DNA from: an uncultured Christensenella sp.
Lineage (GTDB): Bacteria > Bacillota > Clostridia > Christensenellales > Borkfalkiaceae
Reading direction: 5' to 3'
NCBI GenBank assembly: GCA_905212395.1
Contig: CAJMEI010000026.1
Coordinates: 1-9,948, forward strand
DNA: 9,948 bases
Both the position numbers and the translations under genes were made by a program. Of the stretch, positions 1 through 6,563 are shown in pieces. The notes under the pieces were generated by a model. That model was not told the DNA's origin. It searched no databases and saw only the letters and a list, made by a program, of their open reading frames with translations. Numbering within the stretch: the stretch's first letter is position 1; each line of letters begins with the position of its first letter.

Positions 1-1
1 G

Positions 2-177
2 AAAGCACGCGCTACACGTTCTTGGGATCGTGTTAACGAGGCTCTTGAAAAAGACGAAATTATCAAAGGTTTAAATTATTCGCTTGCAAAATTTTATTCA
101 AAAAAAAGCTGGCAATGCACGTAAAAAAAGTAATTGAGTTTTATAATTTAAAGCTTAAAGAAATGGAGAATAGCTAA
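2..177 (+). pseudogene. 3' end of an upstream gene, apparently frameshifted; possibly a glycosyltransferase
   Basis: The reading frame starting at base 2 is open from the window edge and reads like protein (it includes ATRSWDRVNEALEKDE), ending at TAA 122-124. After the A-run at 100-107 the next frame gives KAGNARKK, and after the A-run at 123-129 the third frame gives KKVIEFYNLKLKEMENS, ending at TAA 175-177, four bases before the next gene. Removing one A from each run would join all three pieces into one tail. I infer a gene with two +1 A insertions, or two homopolymer sequencing errors. The SWDRV motif recalls the C-terminal helix of GT4 glycosyltransferases, and the location fits a glycan locus, but too little is visible for an identification. 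The alternative is a normal gene ending at 124. Confidence 0.4.
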
Positions 178-181
178 CGAA

Positions 182-1627
182 ATGTCAACGAGAGTTACTT
201 CTAAAAAGTTGGCAAAAAATTTAATATTATCCGTTTTAGCGCAAATTATTTCTTTGGCAACGGGTTTTATTTTAAATTTTTTGGTTCCCAAATTTATAGA
301 CGAATTTCAGTATTCCTATTGGCAATCATACGTTTTATACGTTAGCTACGTCGGAGTTTTACATTTCGGGCTTTTGGACGGTATAGTATTAAGATACTCT
401 CAATACGATTACGATGAGTTAGACAAGCCTAAAATTCGCTCTCAATTTCAGTTATTGTTAATATTTACTTCTTTATTGACGTTTGTCGCTTGTGTGGTAA
501 CCGCTTTTTTATTCGGAAACGTTACTAAAATCGTTATAATTTTAGTTGCTTGCGGAATTATTACTAAAAACATATTTACGTATACTTCTTACAGCTATCA
601 AATTACCAATAGAATTTCTAAATATGCAATACTTGTAATATCCCAAAAAGCAGTTTATGCGATAATAGTAATTATACTTCTACTATTTAAAGTAAACAAT
701 TTTATTTTCTATTGCATTGCGGATTTAATAGGGGACGTCGTTGCGGTGCTACTGGGAATGATTTACAATCGCGGAATGTATTTCGGTAAAACTTTACCTA
801 TAAAAGAAGTTTTAAAAGAAGGTAAAATAAACGTTTCGGCAGGAATACTTTTAATGATTGCCAACTTGTCGTCTTCTCTAATAGTCGGCGGGGCAAAAAT
901 GATAACGCAATATAAATGGGACACACTGACTTTTGGAAAAGTATCTTTTAGTTTCAGCGCAACAAACTTGTTTTTAACCTTCGTAACCGCAATAAGCGTA
1001 GTGTTGTTTCCATCGCTTAAACGAATGGATGAAAGCGAATTGCCGTCTGTTTACAAAAAAATAAGAAATGCAATTTCACCGTTATTGTTTTTGTCTTTAA
1101 TTTGTTATTTTCCGCTTTGTAAAATACTAAAAATGTGGTTGCCAAAGTATGGCGTAAGTTTAAATTATTTAGGAATACTGCTACCCATTATTATATTTTC
1201 TTCAAAAGTGAGTTTGCTTACTAACAACTACTTAAAAGCATATAGAAAAGAAAAGATAATGTTATTGATAAACGTCATATCTGTGGGTTTAGGTATTGGT
1301 TTGTTTTCTTTAAGCGCATTTGCTTTTAAAAGTCTTAATCTGCTTTTATATTGCGTGGTAATAATTAATATCGTTAGGTCGGTTGCGTCTGAAATAGTGG
1401 TTATGAATTTAACTAAAAATAACTTTATTATTGACTTTTTGGTAGAATTGATTATGACGGCGGGATTTATAGTTTGCGTACAATTATTTACGCTAAAAAT
1501 AGGCTGTTTAATTTATGCAATTTTAATGCTTGCATATTTTGGCGTTTATTATAAAAGCATATCGGAATTATTAAAAGGATTTAAAAAATCGAAAAATAAA
1601 AAGGAAGAAATTAATGGAGAGAATTAA
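182..1627 (+). CDS. Wzx-like polysaccharide flippase (MATE/MOP superfamily)
   Basis: A 481-residue, very hydrophobic protein with about 12 to 14 membrane segments spread along its whole length, separated by short basic loops, and a lysine-rich C-terminus. The first helix starts near residue 12 after a short charged N-terminus. The length and pattern match the polysaccharide biosynthesis/RfbX family, which moves lipid-linked oligosaccharide units across the cytoplasmic membrane; the substrate cannot be read from the sequence. The ATG at 182 is preceded by a GGAG at 165-168, a rather long spacing. The 3' end overlaps the LicD-family gene by 14 bases, so the two are probably co-translated. The neighbours (LicD, rfbB, rfbD) support export of a surface glycan. 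A teichoic acid or other glycan exporter of the same superfamily is the main alternative. Confidence 0.88.
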   Translation: MSTRVTSKKLAKNLILSVLAQIISLATGFILNFLVPKFIDEFQYSYWQSYVLYVSYVGVLHFGLLDGIVLRYSQYDYDELDKPKIRSQFQLLLIFTSLLTFVACVVTAFLFGNVTKIVIILVACGIITKNIFTYTSYSYQITNRISKYAILVISQKAVYAIIVIILLLFKVNNFIFYCIADLIGDVVAVLLGMIYNRGMYFGKTLPIKEVLKEGKINVSAGILLMIANLSSSLIVGGAKMITQYKWDTLTFGKVSFSFSATNLFLTFVTAISVVLFPSLKRMDESELPSVYKKIRNAISPLLFLSLICYFPLCKILKMWLPKYGVSLNYLGILLPIIIFSSKVSLLTNNYLKAYRKEKIMLLINVISVGLGIGLFSLSAFAFKSLNLLLYCVVIINIVRSVASEIVVMNLTKNNFIIDFLVELIMTAGFIVCVQLFTLKIGCLIYAILMLAYFGVYYKSISELLKGFKKSKNKKEEINGEN

Positions 1628-2426
1628 CGAAGAAGGTTTAAAAAAAATACAATTAGAAATTTTAAACGTAGTAGATGATTTTTGTAAAAAAAACAACGTT
1701 AAATACTTTTTAAATTGCGGAACTTTAATAGGGGCAATTCGTCATAAGGGATATATTCCGTGGGACGATGATATAGATTTGGGTATGCCCCGCCCCGATT
1801 ATGATAGGTTTCTAAAAACTTTTAACGATTTTTCGGATAGATATAAAGCTTATTCAATAGAAAATAATTCTAAAATAGTTTATCCGTTTATAAAAGTTTT
1901 CGATATGGAAACAGTTCTTTATGAGCCTGACGAAAAAGGCGTAAAAACTTGTGTAAATATAGACGTCTTTACTTATGATAATGCGCCTGATAACGAAAAG
2001 AAATTAAAAAAAGCCTATAGAAACAGAGATAAATTTGTTGCTTGTAATAACGTTCGCACTCGTTTGTATTTAACGTCGGATAATTTTTTTAAAAGAATAA
2101 TCAAAAAAATAATGTATCCGTTTTTATTATTATTTCCAAAGAACTTTTTTGCTAAGAAGCTAGTTAAAAATTCAAAGAAATATAATAATATCGAAACGAA
2201 CAAAATCGGCAATTTTATGGGAAGCTCAAAAATATATTGCGATAAAGAAATAGTTAATGAATATATTGAAGTTGAGTTTGAAGGGAGAAAATATCCTTCT
2301 CCCAAAAAATACGACGAATGGTTAAAAGCCCTCTATGGTGATTATATGAAATTACCACCGGAAGAAAAACGCGTGGCTCATCACAATTTTATCGCTTATT
2401 ATACGGCTGACGAAAAAGAAGATTAA
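1614..2426 (+). CDS. LicD-family phosphotransferase
   Basis: A 270-residue soluble protein. The N-terminal third carries the LicD signature: NCGTLIGAIRHKGYIPWDDD (residues 34-53) continuing into the DDDID acidic cluster at 51-55, which in this nucleotidyltransferase-fold family binds metal and nucleotide. Family members attach phosphocholine, or other phospho-groups from CDP/CMP donors, to cell-surface glycans. The length is typical. The start is set by an AAGGAAG ribosome site at 1601-1607, seven bases before the ATG, inside the end of the flippase gene. Which group is transferred is unknown. The remnant AEP genes a few genes downstream make an aminoethylphosphonate or phosphoethanolamine-like group conceivable, but that is inference only. 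No cytidylyltransferase gene is visible in the window. Confidence 0.9.
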   Translation: MERINEEGLKKIQLEILNVVDDFCKKNNVKYFLNCGTLIGAIRHKGYIPWDDDIDLGMPRPDYDRFLKTFNDFSDRYKAYSIENNSKIVYPFIKVFDMETVLYEPDEKGVKTCVNIDVFTYDNAPDNEKKLKKAYRNRDKFVACNNVRTRLYLTSDNFFKRIIKKIMYPFLLLFPKNFFAKKLVKNSKKYNNIETNKIGNFMGSSKIYCDKEIVNEYIEVEFEGRKYPSPKKYDEWLKALYGDYMKLPPEEKRVAHHNFIAYYTADEKED

Positions 2427-2432
2427 ATAGAA

Positions 2433-2469
2433 GTTTATTCGGGACGATAATAATAGGGCGTTTATTCGG
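2433..2469 (+). repeat. Direct repeat of GTTTATTCGG (two copies)
   Basis: The 10-mer GTTTATTCGG occurs at 2433-2442 and again at 2460-2469, 27 bases start to start, in the gap between the LicD-family gene and rfbB. The spacing is not a whole number of helical turns, so a paired operator is not obvious. It may be a chance repeat or the trace of a small duplication. Confidence 0.5.
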
Positions 2470-2506
2470 TTTGAATACGGGGCTAAAAGCCTAACGCGCT
2501 TATCGT
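2444..2506 (+). other. Foldable intergenic element before rfbB (possible structured leader RNA)
   Basis: This stretch can pair into a nested, branched fold. ACGATAA (2444-2450) pairs with TTATCGT (2500-2506). Inside that, GCGTT (2458-2462) pairs with AACGC (2493-2497). These enclose two small hairpins, ATTC/GAAT (2464-2467 with 2473-2476) and GGGCT/AGCCT (2480-2484 with 2488-2492, loop AAA). It is richer in G and C than the surrounding DNA and lies 40 bases upstream of the rfbB start. There is no U-run after it, so it is not an ordinary terminator. It matches no riboswitch class I recognise. A decayed gene fragment is the alternative. Confidence 0.25.
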
Positions 2507-2546
2507 GTTTTCTCAAAAAGTATAAATGAAGCAGGAGATTTTATTT

Positions 2547-3581
2547 ATGAAAAAAACCGTTTTAGTTACAGGTGGAACCGGGTTTATAGGAAATTGCTTT
2601 TGTAAATTAATATTAGAAAAACGTCCCGAATGGAAAGTCGTAAACGTAGATTTATTGACTTACGCCACTAATCCCGCTACTATGGAGCAGGAGCTAAAAA
2701 ACCCTAATTACGTTTTTTATAAAAACGATATTAAAGACAGGGACGCTATATATAAAATTTTTGAAACGGAAAAGCCTGATATAGTCGTAAATTTTGCGGC
2801 GGAAAGCCACGTTGACCGCTCGATACTAAATCCTTCCGTTTTTTTGGAAACGAATATTTTAGGAACGGCAGTTTTATTAGACGCTTGCAGAAAATACGGA
2901 ATAGAGCGTTATCATCAAGTTTCAACAGATGAGGTTTACGGAGATTTACCGCTGGATAGACCCGACTTATTTTTTACCGAAACAACGCCCCTGCACACAA
3001 GCAGTCCTTATTCAACGTCTAAAGCTTCTGCCGATTTACTAACTTTGGCGTATTTTAGAACGTATAATTTGCCCGTTACCATATCGCGTTGTTCAAACAA
3101 TTACGGGGAGCGTCAGTTCCCCGAAAAACTTATTCCTTTAATGATTAGTAACGCCTTGCAAGACAAGCCTTTACCCGTTTACGGAAAGGGTTTAAACGTA
3201 AGGGACTGGTTATACGTAAAAGACCATTGCTACGGCATTTTAGCCGTGCTTGAAAAGGGAAAAGTCGGGGAAGTTTACAATCTTGGCGGACACAACGAAA
3301 AATCTAATATAGAAATAGTAAAAATAATTTTAAAAGAGTTAAACAAACCCGAAAGTTTAATATCGTACGTTGCCGATAGACACGGACACGATTTGCGTTA
3401 CGCGATAGACCCCGCAAAAGCGATTAAAGATTTAGGTTGGCAACCGACCACGTGTTTTGCGGACGGAATTAAGAAAACAATTTCTTGGTACTTGTCGGAA
3501 GAAGGAAAAGTTTGGACGGAGCAGTGTTTAAGCGGAGAGTACAAGCTTTGGATAGAAAAAAACTACGCAAAAAGGACTTAA
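2547..3581 (+). CDS. rfbB: dTDP-glucose 4,6-dehydratase
   Basis: The second enzyme of dTDP-L-rhamnose synthesis: it converts dTDP-glucose to dTDP-4-keto-6-deoxyglucose with bound NAD+. It is a 344-residue extended short-chain dehydrogenase. The Rossmann motif TGGTGFIG is at residues 8-15, FAAESHVDRSI at 83-93, the catalytic STDEVYG at 126-132 (Asp128-Glu129), the YxxxK pair Tyr155/Lys159 in SPYSTSKA, and RCSNNYG at 181-187. All key residues are present and the length is normal. I choose ATG 2547 over the upstream in-frame ATG at 2526, because AGGAG at 2533-2537 lies nine bases before 2547 and the family normally begins MKKxLVTGG. rfbD follows after a single base. rfbA and rfbC, needed for the complete pathway, are not in this window. 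Confidence 0.96.
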   Translation: MKKTVLVTGGTGFIGNCFCKLILEKRPEWKVVNVDLLTYATNPATMEQELKNPNYVFYKNDIKDRDAIYKIFETEKPDIVVNFAAESHVDRSILNPSVFLETNILGTAVLLDACRKYGIERYHQVSTDEVYGDLPLDRPDLFFTETTPLHTSSPYSTSKASADLLTLAYFRTYNLPVTISRCSNNYGERQFPEKLIPLMISNALQDKPLPVYGKGLNVRDWLYVKDHCYGILAVLEKGKVGEVYNLGGHNEKSNIEIVKIILKELNKPESLISYVADRHGHDLRYAIDPAKAIKDLGWQPTTCFADGIKKTISWYLSEEGKVWTEQCLSGEYKLWIEKNYAKRT

Positions 3582-3582
3582 T

Positions 3583-4485
3583 ATGAAAGTTTTTGTTACA
3601 GGAGTGGGCGGGCAACTCGGCTACGACGTTATGAAAGAACTTGAAAAAAGGGGACATATTGCGGTCGGTAGCGACGTTCAAGAGAGTTCCGCTTTTTTTA
3701 AGAATTATATAAAATTAGATTTTACCGATAAAAACACCGTTTTTAGCGTTTTAGAACAAATTAAACCCGACGCCGTTATTCATTGCGGAGCATGGACTGC
3801 CGTAGACGACGCGGAAGATGAACAAAATAGAGAAAAAGTAAAAAAGATAAACGAAGCGGGTACGGAAAATATAGCGCAAGCTTGCAAAAAAATAGATTGC
3901 AAAATGGTATATATTTCCACCGATTACGTATTTGACGGTCAAGGGGATAAACCTTGGCAACCCGATTGTAACGACTATTCGCCTTTAAACGTTTACGGGC
4001 AAACTAAACTTGACGGGGAAAAAGCGGTTACAAGAAATTTAGATAAATATTTTATTGTAAGAATAGCTTGGGTATTCGGACAAAACGGCAAAAACTTTAT
4101 AAAAACCATGTTAAATTTAGCCGATAAAGGATACAAAGAGTTAAAGGTTGTAGACGACCAAATAGGAACGCCAACCTACACTTACGATTTATCAAGACTG
4201 TTAGTCGATATGGTAGAAACCGAAAAATACGGATATTACCACGCTACCAACGAAGGCGGATATATTTCTTGGGCGGATTTTGCGGAAGAAATATTTTCGC
4301 AAGCGGGTAAAAACGTAAAAGTCAATAGAGTTACTACACAGCAGTACGGGTTATCTAAGGCGAAACGTCCGTTTAACAGTAGATTAGATAAATCTAAACT
4401 TGTAGAAAACGGTTTTAAGCCTTTGCCGGATTGGAAGGACGCTTTAAAACGTTTTTTACAAAAAATTTCAAATCAAAGGAGATAA
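3583..4485 (+). CDS. rfbD: dTDP-4-dehydrorhamnose reductase
   Basis: The final step of dTDP-L-rhamnose synthesis: NAD(P)H-dependent reduction of the 4-keto sugar in the cytoplasm. The protein has 300 residues, a normal length. It shows the GVGGQLG nucleotide-binding loop (residues 7-13), STDYVFDG (112-119) and the catalytic YGQTK (Tyr138, Lys142). The C-terminal substrate region contains DQIGTPTYTYDL. The start codon lies one base after the rfbB stop and the ribosome site AAAGGA is inside the end of rfbB, so the two are co-translated. The last codons of rfbD themselves contain AAGGAG (4477-4482), the former ribosome site of the broken phnW that follows. Confidence 0.96.
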   Translation: MKVFVTGVGGQLGYDVMKELEKRGHIAVGSDVQESSAFFKNYIKLDFTDKNTVFSVLEQIKPDAVIHCGAWTAVDDAEDEQNREKVKKINEAGTENIAQACKKIDCKMVYISTDYVFDGQGDKPWQPDCNDYSPLNVYGQTKLDGEKAVTRNLDKYFIVRIAWVFGQNGKNFIKTMLNLADKGYKELKVVDDQIGTPTYTYDLSRLLVDMVETEKYGYYHATNEGGYISWADFAEEIFSQAGKNVKVNRVTTQQYGLSKAKRPFNSRLDKSKLVENGFKPLPDWKDALKRFLQKISNQRR

Positions 4486-4489
4486 AATA

Positions 4490-4916
4490 ATACTAAAAAG
4501 AAACGTATTATTAAATCCCGGACCTTCTACTACTACGGACAGCGTTAAAATGGCGCAAGTAGTTCCCGATATATGTCCTAGAGAAAAAGAATTCGATTTA
4601 CTTATGGCAGGGATAAAAAAGACTTGCTTAAAATAGTTCACGCAAGCGAAGAAAAATATACTTCGGTACTATTTTGCGGTAGCGGTACGAGAAACATAGA
4701 CGTTTGTTTAAATTCGCTACTTCCCGAAAATAAGAAAGTATTAGTCGTAAATAACGGGGCGTATACTACGCGCACGGTTGAAATTTGCTCGTATTACGGG
4801 CTTGACCATATAGATTTAAAATTCTCCGTAGACGAACAACCCGATTTAGAGTTGGTTGAAAAACGTTAAAAGATAATCCCGATATCGCTTTAATTTACAT
4901 AACGCATAACGAAACG
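4490..4916 (+). pseudogene. phnW: phnW remnant: N-terminal third of 2-aminoethylphosphonate-pyruvate transaminase
   Basis: When read with two frame corrections this gives the start of a PhnW protein: LKRNVLLNPGPSTTTDSVKM, then VVPDICPREKEF, VLFCGSGTRNIDVCLNSL and LIYITHNET, about 143 residues of the usual ~365. Four lesions are visible. The codon at the expected start is ATA (4490-4492), eight bases after a good AAGGAG. One A is missing from the run at 4615-4620. One A is missing from the run at 4859-4863. The rest of the gene, including the region that holds the PLP lysine, is absent, and the sequence passes straight into a decarboxylase tail. PhnW interconverts phosphonoacetaldehyde and AEP. 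Its position right behind rfbD shows that it once belonged to the glycan operon. The homopolymer losses could be sequencing errors; the missing catalytic part could be an assembly joint. Confidence 0.85.
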
Positions 4917-5165
4917 GTCGGCGAACTTCCTACCGTAGCTGAGAAAATAAACGTATCCGAAATTGCAAAAGCTTGCGGATACAAAAAGGTTTATTCCGTA
5001 AGCGTGAAAAGCGAATTGATAAAAGCTTTAAAAATGGCTAAATCAGATAACGAACTCTACTTTATAGAAGTAAAATGCGCGATAGGGGCTAGGGACTATT
5101 TAGGACGTCCTACCACTACCGCAAGGGAAAATAAAGTAAGCTTTATGGAACAACTTGCAAAATAA
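4917..5165 (+). pseudogene. Phosphonopyruvate decarboxylase remnant: C-terminal end only
   Basis: About 82 codons that read like the last part of phosphonopyruvate decarboxylase (Ppd/AepY, normally ~375 residues): VGELPTVAEKIN, then IAKACGYKKVYSVS, and the terminal signature GARDYLGRPTTTARENK before the stop at 5163-5165. The pyrophosphate-binding half and the GDG region of this thiamine-diphosphate enzyme are missing. The frame continues from the phnW remnant without a stop, across GAAACGGTCGGC at 4911-4922. Both families have an NET or HE(S/T)VG-like motif there, so I infer a deletion between short similar sequences. The full enzyme makes phosphonoacetaldehyde from phosphonopyruvate, the step before PhnW in AEP synthesis. 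No intact PEP mutase or decarboxylase gene is in the window. Confidence 0.8.
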
Positions 5166-5203
5166 AGCGAAAAGATTTTAAAAATTTTTACACGTTAAAA
5201 ATG

Positions 5204-5236
5204 TGCGTCCGAACGGTTTTTTACCGTTCGGACGCA
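5204..5236. terminator. Bidirectional hairpin terminator between the phnW/ppd remnant and ychF
   Basis: A perfect 14-bp stem: TGCGTCCGAACGGT (5204-5217) and its complement (5223-5236), with a loop of five T. On the minus strand it is followed by CATTTTTAA, a good U-tract for ending ychF transcripts. On the plus strand the tail is TTTAGTT, a weaker tract that could still end the glycan operon. Confidence 0.85.
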
Positions 5237-5343
5237 TTTAGTTATGTTCTGATTTTTTCAATTAAAAACTTTATATTTGATTTATTGTATTTTTACTTTA
5301 CAATTATTAAAAATAGTTTTTTATCGATATATAGCCCTATTTT

Positions 5344-6438
5344 TTATACGTTAAAGCGGAATAAAATAACGTCCCCGTCTTTTACCACGTAGTCTTTTCC
5401 TTCGGAGCGGACTTTTCCTAATTCTTTACATTTAGTAAATCCGTGTTCGACTAATAGTTGCCAGTCTACGACTTCGGCTCTTATAAATCCCTTTTCAAAA
5501 TCGGAGTGAATTTTTCCCGCCGCTTGCGGAGCTTTCGTGCCTTCTTTAATAGTCCACGCTCTTACTTCTTTTTCGCCTGCGGTTAAATAGCTTATTAGGC
5601 CTAAAAGTTTGTAACTTGCCTTAACGAGTCTGTCTAATCCGCTTTCGGATAATCCTAGTTCCTTTAAAAATTCTTTCGCTTCTTCGGGCGGTAGGCTAGC
5701 TAAATCGTCTTCTGTTTTTGCGCAAACTACCATTACTTCGCTGTTTTCTTTTTTTGCAAATTCCTTAACTTCTTTAACGAGCGGTAAATCTTCTTGATTC
5801 GGCCCTATATCTTCTTCGCCGATATTAGCGCAGTATAAAACGGGTTTTGCGGTAAGTAAGAAACAGTCTTTAACAATGGCTTGTTCGTCTTCGTCGAGGT
5901 CCAAAGTTCTTACGGGTTTTTCTTGCTCTAAATGCTTTAAAACTTTGGATAAAGTTTGTTCTTCTTCCTTATATTTCGGATTTCCCGTTTTTACCATAGA
6001 ACGCGCCTTGTCAAGTCTTTTAGTAACGGTTTCTATGTCGGCGAAAATAAGCTCTAAATTTATGGTTTGAATATCCCTTACGGGGTCAACCGAGTTTTCA
6101 ACGTGAATTACGTTAGAATCGTTAAAACATCTTACTACGTGAACGATTGCGTCTACTTCTCTTATGTGGGATAAAAATTTATTTCCAAGACCTTCCCCCT
6201 TAGAAGCTCCTTTTACAAGACCTGCAATATCTACGAACTCGATAATTGCGGGGGTGGTTTTTTGCGCGTTGTATAAAGCCGTAAGTTTGTCTAATCTATC
6301 GTCGGGAACGGCTACTACGCCGACGTTCGGTTCTATCGTACAAAAGGGGAAGTTCGCCGCTTGCGCCCCTGCGTGAGTTATTGCGTTAAATAACGTTGAT
6401 TTTCCTACGTTAGGAAGTCCTACTACACCTAATTTCAT
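5344..6438 (-). CDS. ychF: Obg-related nucleotidase YchF (OLA1 family)
   Basis: A near-universal cytoplasmic P-loop protein associated with ribosomes and stress responses; family members hydrolyse ATP rather than GTP. The 364-residue length is standard. The P-loop GLPNVGKST is at residues 7-15, the switch DIAGL at 70-74, and NIGEED at 204-209 stands where classical GTPases have NKxD. That NxxE form is the family's ATP-specificity feature. A coiled-coil helical insert occupies about residues 130-170, and the C-terminal TGS domain ends in DVILFRFNV. The start is supported by AAAGGA (6447-6452 on the plus strand), eight bases upstream. It diverges from argS with its own promoter and ends at the hairpin at 5204-5236. 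Confidence 0.98.
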   Translation of the reverse strand: MKLGVVGLPNVGKSTLFNAITHAGAQAANFPFCTIEPNVGVVAVPDDRLDKLTALYNAQKTTPAIIEFVDIAGLVKGASKGEGLGNKFLSHIREVDAIVHVVRCFNDSNVIHVENSVDPVRDIQTINLELIFADIETVTKRLDKARSMVKTGNPKYKEEEQTLSKVLKHLEQEKPVRTLDLDEDEQAIVKDCFLLTAKPVLYCANIGEEDIGPNQEDLPLVKEVKEFAKKENSEVMVVCAKTEDDLASLPPEEAKEFLKELGLSESGLDRLVKASYKLLGLISYLTAGEKEVRAWTIKEGTKAPQAAGKIHSDFEKGFIRAEVVDWQLLVEHGFTKCKELGKVRSEGKDYVVKDGDVILFRFNV

Positions 6439-6467
6439 AATTTTCGTCCTTTAAAAATTCTTATTAC

Positions 6468-6496
6468 AGTATATAACAAAATATTAAAATCTTCAA
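6468..6496 (-). promoter_or_regulatory. Predicted ychF promoter
   Basis: On the minus strand, TTGAAG (-35, plus-strand 6491-6496), a 17-base spacer and TATACT (-10, plus-strand 6468-6473). Transcription would start near 6461, giving a leader of about 23 bases that contains the ychF ribosome site. Confidence 0.7.
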
Positions 6497-6504
6497 GCTA
6501 TTTA

Positions 6505-6533
6505 TTGCTTTATAATAAAAAAAATGGTATAAT
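6505..6533 (+). promoter_or_regulatory. Predicted argS promoter with extended -10
   Basis: TTGCTT (6505-6510), a 17-base spacer, and a perfect TATAAT (6528-6533) preceded by TGG, the extended -10 form. Transcription would start near 6540, leaving a ~24-base leader with GGAG at 6554-6557. There is no room for a T-box, so tRNA-dependent antitermination is not expected here. Confidence 0.8.
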
Positions 6534-6563
6534 ACGCAAGAAAAAACGGTTTTGGAGAGAATG

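Noticed and set aside
2015..2305. Open frame on the minus strand inside the LicD-family gene
   Set aside because: It lies fully antisense to a gene with clear family motifs and normal length, and its low-complexity hydrophobic translation is a by-product of AT-rich codons.
3469..3960. Two minus-strand open frames over rfbB and rfbD
   Set aside because: They are antisense to two genes with full catalytic motifs and have no ribosome sites or recognisable domains.
4490..5165. A genuine new PhnW-Ppd fusion enzyme
   Set aside because: The transaminase part lacks the PLP lysine region, the decarboxylase part lacks the diphosphate-binding half, the start codon is absent and two frameshifts interrupt it, so no working product is expected.
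5201..5392. 63-codon plus-strand frame after the ppd remnant
   Set aside because: It starts inside the terminator hairpin, ends inside ychF on the opposite strand and lacks a ribosome site.
5876..6376. Two plus-strand open frames within ychF
   Set aside because: They are antisense shadows of the well-supported ychF reading frame.
6439..6563. T-box or other tRNA-sensing leader for argS
   Set aside because: The strong promoter leaves only about 24 bases of leader, too short for such an element.
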